From BD2-11 clade cluster bacterium bin43 (GTDB taxonomy: Bacteria > Gemmatimonadota > Gemmatimonadetes > Longimicrobiales > Gaopeijiaceae): a stretch of DNA of 64,000 nt. The stretch is from positions 186,001 through 250,000 of the forward strand of contig MPMR01000001.1 of NCBI GenBank assembly GCA_002238605.1, in the 5' to 3' direction. Both the position numbers and the translations under genes were made by a program. Position 1 is the stretch's first letter; each line of letters opens with the position of its first letter. Positions 18,475 to 25,576 of the stretch are shown one piece after another. The notes under the pieces were generated by a model, which saw only the letters and a program-made list of their open reading frames with translations, was not told where the DNA came from and did no database searches.

Positions 18475-19221
18475 GTGGCCCCGCTCACGCAACAACAACC
18501 CGCGATGGCACACTCCTCCCGCTTCTCCACCTCCGTCGAGGATTACCTGAAGGCGATCTTCGCCCTCACGGAGCACGACGATACCGCCACCACGAGCGAT
18601 ATCGCCAGCGCCGTCGGCGTACAGCCCGCCTCGGTCAGCGGAATGATGAAGCGCCTGGCCGACCTCGGGGTTGTGGAGCATGAGCCCTACCGGGGCGTCA
18701 GCCTCACGTCCAGCGGCCGCCGGGAAGCGCTCCGCGTCGTTCGTCGCCACCGCATCATCGAAACCTACCTCAGCGTGCGCCTGGGCTACTCCTGGGAAGA
18801 TGTGCACGACGAAGCCGAGCGGCTGGAGCACGCCGCCTCCGACCAGCTCATCGAGCGCATGGCCGATGCGCTCAAGAACCCGCGCCAGGATCCGCACGGC
18901 GCGCCCATCCCGACCTCCGGCGGAGAGATCGACTCAACCAGCTACCCCACGCTGGCGGACTCCCGGGCCACAGGCCCGATCCGGATCCGCGCGGTGCGCG
19001 ACGATGAGCCGGAGCGGCTGCGCTATCTGGAAGCCAGGGGGCTCCTGCCGGGAGTGATTCTGGCCGTGGAGGAGAGGGCTCCGTTCAACGGCCCGGTAAC
19101 GGTGCGCCTGGGCGGGCCCGACGGCGCCAGCCAGGCCATCGGCTTCGACCTGGCGCGCTGCATCTTCATCGATCAGGAGCCGGCACGGCTGCCCGCCGAC
19201 GAATCCGCGCGAGCCATCTGA
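18475..19221 (+). CDS. DtxR/MntR-family metal-dependent repressor
   Basis: The 248-aa product begins with the winged-helix DNA-binding domain typical of the family (SVEDYLKAIFALTEHDDTATTSDIASAVGVQPASVS, split here across about residues 17-55). The dimerisation/metal domain follows with HRIIETYLSVRLGYSWEDVHDEAERLEHAASD, and a C-terminal SH3-like FeoA domain contains RYLEARGLLPG. His and Glu residues in the middle helices fit the primary and ancillary metal sites of MntR/IdeR. It should repress iron or manganese uptake genes when metal is bound. The GTG at 18475 has a GGACAGG site; the ATG at 18505 would be a shorter alternative. It is divergent from the barrel gene. Confidence 0.9.
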   Translation: MAPLTQQQPAMAHSSRFSTSVEDYLKAIFALTEHDDTATTSDIASAVGVQPASVSGMMKRLADLGVVEHEPYRGVSLTSSGRREALRVVRRHRIIETYLSVRLGYSWEDVHDEAERLEHAASDQLIERMADALKNPRQDPHGAPIPTSGGEIDSTSYPTLADSRATGPIRIRAVRDDEPERLRYLEARGLLPGVILAVEERAPFNGPVTVRLGGPDGASQAIGFDLARCIFIDQEPARLPADESARAI

Positions 19222-19226
19222 GGCTG

Positions 19227-20318
19227 TCAGGGCACCACCAGGGCCTTCGTGACCCGTAGCGCGGCCACATCCTCGAGCGCCTGCTGGGTGCGCTCCAGGG
19301 GATAGCGCGCCCCGATCACCTCGGCGAAGGGCAGGCGTTCGCGGTGCCGGGACAGCAGCCCCAGGGCCCGCACCAGATGATGGAAGTCGGTCCCCCACTG
19401 GCCCCGCACCTCCACGTGCTTGCGGTTGATGTCGGTGTGGGGATTGATGTCGACGGGACCGGCGTCGGTGTAGTGTCCCGCCACGACGTAGCGGCCCCCG
19501 TCGCGGACGAGCGCGAACCCCTCGGGGATGGCGGCCGGATTGCCGCTGGCCTCAATGACCAGGTCGGCTCCCCGCCCGCCGGTGCGGGCCATAACCGCGT
19601 CGAGGCGCTCCTCGGGGGTGGTGTCCGACAGCGAAAGCGTGACGCCCGCTCCCATGCGCGCCCCGAGCGCCAGGCGGGCGGCCGGGTCGCCGATGAGCAC
19701 GACCTCGGCCGCGCCGGAGAGATCGGCGAACGCGGCCGCGGCCAGTCCTACCGGACCGGCTCCCTGCACCACCACCACATCCCCCATGCGCGCCTCGGCG
19801 CGATCCAACGCCGCAAAGCCGGTGAAGAGCCCGCACCCGCCCCCGATCACGTCGTCCGGGGCCAGGTTGGCCGGCAGCCTGAGGATGCGCACGCCCGGCT
19901 TCAGGTAGATGCGCTCCGCCCACCCCCCCAGCAGCCCCTCCGCCACGGTGTAGGTGATGCCGTACACCTTGCGCGCGGAGCACCGGTTGGGCTGGCGCGC
20001 GACCAGGCAGTGGTAGCAGCGGTAGCAGGTCTCGTGCACGTCGAGGAAGGTCACGACGTCGCCGGGCGCCAGCGGCCGGCCGACCGCGTCGTGCCCCACC
20101 CCGCGCGCCTCCGCGACCCTGCCCACGCTCACGTGGCCCGGAATGATCGGATAGGGCACCCCCGCGAGCCGCCCGTGCCACAAGTGCACGTCGGTCCCGC
20201 ACACCTCGCTGGCGACGGTCTCCAGCAGGACGGCCCCGGGTTCCATCTCCGGATCGGGGAGCGTCCGGACCACCATCGGCTCACGGGGCCCGGTCATGAC
20301 GGCTGCGCGGACGGACAT
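19227..20318 (-). CDS. Zinc-type medium-chain alcohol dehydrogenase
   Basis: The 363-aa product is a medium-chain dehydrogenase/reductase. The structural zinc motif C-x2-C-x2-C-x7-C is complete (CYRCYHCLVARQPNRC, about residues 103-118). The NAD(P)-binding motif is GAGPVGLAAAAF. A catalytic Cys lies in EVCGTDVH. The catalytic-site sequence that normally reads GHExxG is GHVSVG here, so a conserved Glu is replaced by Val. Substrate cannot be predicted; related enzymes act on polyols, threonine or aryl alcohols. It ends 6 bases from the DtxR-type gene on the opposite strand, so the two are convergent. Confidence 0.87.
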   Translation of the reverse strand: MSVRAAVMTGPREPMVVRTLPDPEMEPGAVLLETVASEVCGTDVHLWHGRLAGVPYPIIPGHVSVGRVAEARGVGHDAVGRPLAPGDVVTFLDVHETCYRCYHCLVARQPNRCSARKVYGITYTVAEGLLGGWAERIYLKPGVRILRLPANLAPDDVIGGGCGLFTGFAALDRAEARMGDVVVVQGAGPVGLAAAAFADLSGAAEVVLIGDPAARLALGARMGAGVTLSLSDTTPEERLDAVMARTGGRGADLVIEASGNPAAIPEGFALVRDGGRYVVAGHYTDAGPVDINPHTDINRKHVEVRGQWGTDFHHLVRALGLLSRHRERLPFAEVIGARYPLERTQQALEDVAALRVTKALVVP

Positions 20319-20353
20319 GTCAGATCACACCTTGGAGTTCGTGTTCCCGGGGT

Positions 20354-20431
20354 TATGGACGATTATGTATACAACAACGGCGAGTCATGGATGATTACGT
20401 ATACGAAATCGTCCATATCTGTTATGATAAC
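20354..20431. promoter_or_regulatory. Repeat and palindrome cluster upstream of the ATPase module
   Basis: Two copies of an 18-base element (ATGGAYGATTAYGTATAC) lie at 20355-20372 and 20387-20404, 32 bases apart, or about three helical turns. The second sits in a near-perfect 18-base palindrome (20393-20410) with core CGTATACG. The first has the palindromic core TGTATACA at 20366-20373. The ten bases at 20408-20417 are the exact inverse of 20354-20363, and GTTATGATAAC at 20421-20431 is another dyad. The region is far less GC-rich than the surroundings. It is best read as an operator/promoter for the two-gene unit downstream; the binding protein is not known. Confidence 0.6.
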
Positions 20432-20518
20432 GTCGGCCATCCTTGTCGTCCCGATACGAAACAGGCTATCCTTCCCTACGACGCCGGAACGGGATTCGAC
20501 CCTGCACCAACCACCGCG

Positions 20519-21940
20519 ATGGCAACCGTTGACGAACTGCGACAGATGCTGGTCCGCACCAGCTGGTGGGCCGAGCCGCGTACCTGGATCCTAAGAGATC
20601 TGGATCTGATCCAGGCGCGCAAGGCCCCGTTCGAGTATTCGGCCGGAGTTCTCGGAAATCTGGTGCCGGGCGGCCCCTATCTTCTTCGAGGACCCAGGCG
20701 GGTTGGGAAGTCGGTCGAACTGAAGAAGACGATTGAGCGGCTCATCTCCTCGGGCGAGGATCCTCGCAGGATCGTGCATTTAGCCGCCGACCGGCTCGTC
20801 GCAGGAGACCTCCAGAGAGTCGTGGATGCCGCGGCCCTGCTGACGCCTCGCACAGGTCGCCGTTTCTGGTTCATCGATGAGATAACGGCCATCACCGATG
20901 GCTGGCCCGCCGCGATCAAATGGCTGCGAGACAACGACGCGCGCTTTGGCCTGGACACGGTCGTGCTGACGGGTTCCTCAGCTGCCAACCTGGACGAGGC
21001 GGTCAAGGCACTGGCCGGAAGACGCGGGGGAGCGGAGAAATCGGATCGCGTCCTTCTCCCGATGCCCTTCCGAGCCTTCGTTCACGCATGCTCCGAGGAT
21101 CCCCCTCCCGACGATCCAGAGCCCGTATCCGTCTCCGACCTTACTCCGGCGCTGTTCCAGGACGCCGTCGTCACGCTCGCGCCGTGGCTGAACCAGATCA
21201 TCGAGCAGTGGGAGGGTTATCTGGCCGTCGGAGGATTCCCACAGGCCGTCTCCGCGCACATCACCGATGACGACCGCGCGCGACGAACTCTCCTGCAGAC
21301 ATTGCTGGACGTAATCCACGGCGAGGCGTTCGTGCAGTCCAGATGGTCCAAGGCCCAGTCGGGCGCGTTCGTGGCGCGGCTGGCTCGAGGTCTCGCCTCT
21401 CCCACCAACCGCCACGACATCGCCATGGATCTCGACACGTCGGCGAATACCGTTCGCCGCCGCATCGATGCGCTCCGCGACGCGCTGACCGTCTGGCCCT
21501 GCCATCCGTGCCAGCCCAGGGGGGTGCTCCGCCCGGCGCTGCGTGCGCAGGAAAAGATCTATTTCACGGATCCCGTCTACTCCGTTCTACCGCATCACAC
21601 CGCATCGCCCTCCAACCTGGGCGCCCTCTCGGAACAGCAACTCGGCGTGGCCCTTCTCAGGTCCTTCGCCCGCGCGGATCCGGAAGCCTATCCCAACTTC
21701 GACTCTGTTCTGTACTACCGAACGCCGGCCCGCAAGGAAGTCGATTTTGTCGGGCCCGCCTTTGGCAACCTCGCGATCGAATCCAAGTACGTCGACCAGC
21801 GCAGGTGGAGAAGAGACGCGCGGACGCTGGCGGCGTCCAGATGGCGCGGCGTGATGGCAACGCGGAGCGCGCTGGACCTCAACGATCCCGACCTCACGGC
21901 GGTTCCAACCGGCCTGCTGGTCTGGCTGATCGGAGGCTGA
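20519..21940 (+). CDS. AAA_14/DUF4143-type ATPase
   Basis: The product (473 aa from the ATG at 20519) has a P-loop at residues 58-65 (GPRRVGKS) and a Walker B segment FWFIDEITAI near 116-125. A sensor-like VLTGSSA follows, then a winged-helix-like part (NRHDIAMDLDTSANTVRRRI). The C-terminal segment has the pattern EVDFV...NLAIESKY, the DUF4143/PD-(D/E)xK-like signature of this ATPase group. Such ATPases are common in prokaryotes and their role is unclear; some cluster with mobile and defence genes. An upstream in-frame ATG at 20387 would place the start inside the palindrome cluster and is less likely. The next gene starts one base after the stop. Confidence 0.75.
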   Translation: MATVDELRQMLVRTSWWAEPRTWILRDLDLIQARKAPFEYSAGVLGNLVPGGPYLLRGPRRVGKSVELKKTIERLISSGEDPRRIVHLAADRLVAGDLQRVVDAAALLTPRTGRRFWFIDEITAITDGWPAAIKWLRDNDARFGLDTVVLTGSSAANLDEAVKALAGRRGGAEKSDRVLLPMPFRAFVHACSEDPPPDDPEPVSVSDLTPALFQDAVVTLAPWLNQIIEQWEGYLAVGGFPQAVSAHITDDDRARRTLLQTLLDVIHGEAFVQSRWSKAQSGAFVARLARGLASPTNRHDIAMDLDTSANTVRRRIDALRDALTVWPCHPCQPRGVLRPALRAQEKIYFTDPVYSVLPHHTASPSNLGALSEQQLGVALLRSFARADPEAYPNFDSVLYYRTPARKEVDFVGPAFGNLAIESKYVDQRRWRRDARTLAASRWRGVMATRSALDLNDPDLTAVPTGLLVWLIGG

Positions 21941-21941
21941 C

Positions 21942-24900
21942 GTGGTCAGGGACCCGCTGTACCGCAGCATCGAGAAAAGGCTTGGCGAGCGGCTGGACCC
22001 GGATCTCTTCGAACGATGCGCCGTGGAATTGTTGCGGGATGTCTATCCGGGCATCGTACCGATCAGTGGAGGGGCCGACGGTGGCAAGGACGGATTGATT
22101 TCGTCCGGCACCGGGACTCCCCTTCCGTTGGTCGTAACGACGAGCAGCAAGGTCCTCCCCAATCTCACGCGAAATCTGGACCGCTACCAACATGTTGGCG
22201 GGTCCGCGCGCCAGGCGGTGCTGGCCACATCGCAGGCACTCACGCCCCTGAAGAGGCGCAATCTTGAGAAGCGCGCGAAGGAATTCGGCTTCACGCTCCG
22301 CAACATCCATGAACACGCCGATTTTGTCGGCCGCCTCTATCGAGACCCGATGTGGCGAAGGGAGCTTCTCGGGTTGACCGGCCACCTGCCCGCTCTCTCC
22401 GCGTTTCCAGAGAAGGCGGGATCGCGTCAAACGATCAGGCTCGAGGCCCGAGACCGGGAAATAGACTGGCTTCGCCGAGCCAGGGGAGATGTCGTCGTCG
22501 TCGGACAACCCGGGGTCGGGAAGACGGCGCTCCTCGAAGCGCTTGCCCGAGAGGGCGGGGGCCTGTTCCCGATCGTTGGGTGGAGCGGAGACGCGACGGC
22601 GGTGACCTCCGGCGACATGAGCCGGATTGCCGACGCTTATCGGGCCGAGCGTCCGCCACGGGTCTTCATCGACGATGCGCATCTGAGGGAAGCGCTCATC
22701 AGGCGCATCGTCCGGCTGCGAGACGAGATCGGTGCGGAGTTTGCGATCGTCGCCACGACCTGGCCCAGCCACGAAGACGAAGTGCGGCGAGAGTTGTATT
22801 GCCCATCGAAGCACATCCTGCGAGTGGGAGGACTCGACCGAACGACAGCGGAAAAGGTCGTGCGCCAGGTGCATGCCGGATTCCCCGACGACCTGATGGG
22901 CGAGATCCTCAACCAGAGCGTCGACAATCTGCCCGTCGACGATCCTCGGAAGGCGGAGCATCACTCGGGCGGGCATGTTCGACCGGGACTGGCGGTCACC
23001 TTGGCCCGGTACGCCAGCCAGGGGGATATCGCCGACTTGGCCACAGGCAAGCTGCTGCTTTCTGAAGTGCGGAAGGACGCTCGGCTGGACGGGTCACAAC
23101 TCGATCATCTGGCGGCCTTCGCGCTCGGGGGGTCCGCCGGCATGAGACTCGCCATGGCTGCTCAGGCGTTGGACACGCCCGTAACGACGGTGCGGCAATC
23201 CCTGCTGCAGGTGTCCGGCACCGGTATCGTGCGAGATCTGCAAGGTGGCGCCACGGCGATCCACCCCAGGCATCTAAGGCATGCCCTCATAAAGCGCACC
23301 TTCTTCTCCGGGGCATCCAGCTTGCCGCTGGAACCTGCGATTGCAGGCGCAGAGGACGGCGTGGCGTGTACCGAAACGTTGATCGGCGTGGCGGACCGGG
23401 CTGGACGCGCACTCGGCCATGACGTCCGGGAAGCGCTGCACGCACGCATACGCACACGGTTGGAGCACCACGAGCATGCCGGCGTCGGGCGCAGCCTCTG
23501 GGAATCCTACGCCCTGACGGGAGAGGACGCGGTTGGGTGGATTCTGGACGAGCATCCGGACCGGACGACTTCAATCTCCGGCGCCACGCTCAGGCACGCG
23601 CCCAGCAGGTTTCTTGGCGAACTCGTATCCAGAACCCTGAAAGATCCGGACGAAGCTGAAGCTCTGACCGATTCGATCCGCGCCTGGGTACTGGCCGGCC
23701 TGCCCGGCAAGGATGCCGCGGAGCGCCGCGAAGCCCTGGTTCAGGAATTGGCGGCACGCGCGTGCCGCATGGACTCTCGACCAACAAGTCGAAGGGCGAT
23801 AGCCGAACTCCTCGCCGCCGCATTCTCATTGTCCGTCCAGCGGTGGCGTGATGATCCAATAGGAGTGACTGCCTTCACGATCAACCTCGGTTCCCTCCGT
23901 GCGGTCGACGTCCGGAAGATCGCGGATCTGTGGGTTTTGGCGCTGCCCGTGTTTCGCAGCCTGGGGCGGGCCGGTGTGTCCTGCGCTCGCGAAGTGATCC
24001 GTGGCTGGCTTACCGGTCCCGGCATCCTCAATGAGCTGCCCGAGACCAAAGCGACGGCGCGTGACGAAGTGCCGCGGATGTTGGCAGGGGTCCTCGACCT
24101 GGCGGGAAACGAACCAGGCATCCTGCTCTGGGCGCACAGGCTGGCTCGCAAGCACCGGATGGCTTTCAGGCTGCCCGACACCGGTGATTCAACTCTGCGC
24201 CGCTTGTTCCCCGACCCGGAAGCACTTGCGTCCCGCAACTGGTCCCAAGGTCCGCTTGACGTAGCCGCGCGCAAGATCGCTAGCCGGTGGCGACACGAAG
24301 GCCCAAGGGTGGTGGTCGAACGGGTGATGCACTACGAACGCCAACGGCAGCTGATGGGACATGACTATCCGAACGCGTTGGAGCACATACCGCTGCATCT
24401 CGCTCAGCATGTAGCCGACCCCGGGGCGTGGCTCGAAGAACTGGTGGATCGCGGCGCGCCGCCTGGGTGGGTCGGTTCGTTTCTCGAAGCCGCAGCCGTT
24501 ATGGCTGGGACGAGCGATCGGGTGTGGGAGGTTGTTGCAAGGGATGATCGATACACAGGACCCTTTGTGCGTATCGGCCTGCGCACGGGCGATCTGCCCG
24601 ACGAGATCGTCAGCCGCATCATGGAGCAGTTGAAGGGTTGGAACGAGGATGTCTTGTCTCTCTCGATTGATTGGAATCAGGTCGCCCACGACTGGAAGCA
24701 CCGTCTCCTGAGCCACCCCGCCCCGGGCGTCCGCCGGGCCGTCGCGGGTGGCATTTGGACGGCAAACGGCAAACGGAGGCCGGGAGGGCGACTGGGTGCC
24801 CAATGGGAGAATTCCATCCTGACCTGTGGCAATACGCACTTGATGTTCGACGTGCTCCGCTCGGATCTCAACGTCAGGCGCGCCTGGATCCTGTCGGAGG

Positions 24901-25283
24901 CGCGAAAGAGCGTCGAGCGGAGGTGTAAGCGAGATGACGGCCGGTCGCTGTCGGAACTCACCTATGAGGAACTGAGGGATCAGGTGTTGAAGGGCCTCGC
25001 CGAACCTTCGGTGGATGAAGAACTGCTTTCCGTGGCAACCGATGGTTTGGACAAGAAAGACCGACGAGAGCTGATCCGCACGATCCCGACCGACGCCAAT
25101 CCAAGGTTTTTTCGCGACTTGGTCGGCGACGACCCTGAACTTTACGCCGTGCTCCTACGCCGCCGGGGAGCCGGGGACGCGCATCTGGCTCCTCTCCGGT
25201 GGCCGCACTCCGACGGGCGCGAAGCTCTGGTTCGAGAGGCCATCAGACACGGATACTCCCAGCGCGACGTTGACGGCTGGTAA
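21942..25283 (+). CDS. Large P-loop (STAND-like) protein with nuclease-like N-terminus
   Basis: The 1113-aa product starts at GTG 21942. A GGAGG ribosome site lies five bases upstream in the end of the previous gene, so the two are probably translated together. Residues 1-140 resemble PD-(D/E)xK restriction-endonuclease folds: Glu24 in FERCAVELLRD, GGADGGKDG at 43-51, and Lys70 in VVTTSSK. A P-loop GQPGVGKT is at 188-195 and Walker B VFIDDAH at 241-247. About residues 330-450 look winged-helix-like, and the remaining 650 residues are helical, repeat-like and without a recognised domain. This N-terminal effector, central NTPase and C-terminal sensor layout is that of STAND proteins, several of which defend against phage. 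No family name is certain, and the middle NTPase may be a novel subtype. Confidence 0.7.
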   Translation: MVRDPLYRSIEKRLGERLDPDLFERCAVELLRDVYPGIVPISGGADGGKDGLISSGTGTPLPLVVTTSSKVLPNLTRNLDRYQHVGGSARQAVLATSQALTPLKRRNLEKRAKEFGFTLRNIHEHADFVGRLYRDPMWRRELLGLTGHLPALSAFPEKAGSRQTIRLEARDREIDWLRRARGDVVVVGQPGVGKTALLEALAREGGGLFPIVGWSGDATAVTSGDMSRIADAYRAERPPRVFIDDAHLREALIRRIVRLRDEIGAEFAIVATTWPSHEDEVRRELYCPSKHILRVGGLDRTTAEKVVRQVHAGFPDDLMGEILNQSVDNLPVDDPRKAEHHSGGHVRPGLAVTLARYASQGDIADLATGKLLLSEVRKDARLDGSQLDHLAAFALGGSAGMRLAMAAQALDTPVTTVRQSLLQVSGTGIVRDLQGGATAIHPRHLRHALIKRTFFSGASSLPLEPAIAGAEDGVACTETLIGVADRAGRALGHDVREALHARIRTRLEHHEHAGVGRSLWESYALTGEDAVGWILDEHPDRTTSISGATLRHAPSRFLGELVSRTLKDPDEAEALTDSIRAWVLAGLPGKDAAERREALVQELAARACRMDSRPTSRRAIAELLAAAFSLSVQRWRDDPIGVTAFTINLGSLRAVDVRKIADLWVLALPVFRSLGRAGVSCAREVIRGWLTGPGILNELPETKATARDEVPRMLAGVLDLAGNEPGILLWAHRLARKHRMAFRLPDTGDSTLRRLFPDPEALASRNWSQGPLDVAARKIASRWRHEGPRVVVERVMHYERQRQLMGHDYPNALEHIPLHLAQHVADPGAWLEELVDRGAPPGWVGSFLEAAAVMAGTSDRVWEVVARDDRYTGPFVRIGLRTGDLPDEIVSRIMEQLKGWNEDVLSLSIDWNQVAHDWKHRLLSHPAPGVRRAVAGGIWTANGKRRPGGRLGAQWENSILTCGNTHLMFDVLRSDLNVRRAWILSEARKSVERRCKRDDGRSLSELTYEELRDQVLKGLAEPSVDEELLSVATDGLDKKDRRELIRTIPTDANPRFFRDLVGDDPELYAVLLRRRGAGDAHLAPLRWPHSDGREALVREAIRHGYSQRDVDGW

Positions 25284-25576
25284 GGCGACCTGCCTTGCCT
25301 CAACCCGATCGCGGTTCAGACCGTGCTCCGTCTCGAAGTGGGCTCAGCTCGTCGATGGCTCGCTGGGGAGTCAACGACCTCCTGTTCCTTGCGATCCGAC
25401 CCCTGCTGGGTTGCAGGTGGAAGACCCCTTTTGCCCCTGGCTCCGCCGGCTCGTCATCCGCTTAACTCCTTCCGTCTGCGTGGAACGTCACACTGTAGGT
25501 CATGGCGTTTTGCGAATCCACCCTCCAACCTCGCACCTGACGACACATTGGACCGCCCGGCGACGACTCGTCCACC
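25284..25576. other. Intergenic gap after the ATPase module
   Basis: These 293 bases separate the 3' ends of the STAND-like gene (plus) and the S9 peptidase (minus). I see no gene, tRNA, strong inverted repeat or T-rich terminator. No target-site-like direct repeat could be matched to the repeat cluster near 20354, so there is no evidence for a simple excisable island. Confidence 0.5.

Noticed and set aside
20355-20518. MDDYVY-like start at 20387 as the true N-terminus of the ATPase
   Set aside because: The 18-base repeat recurs 32 bases upstream, which is not a multiple of three, and the region is palindromic, so it looks regulatory. The synonymous C/T differences between copies keep a small doubt.
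20354-25576. Excisable mobile element around the ATPase module
   Set aside because: No integrase, transposase, tRNA target or matching end repeats were found at the borders.
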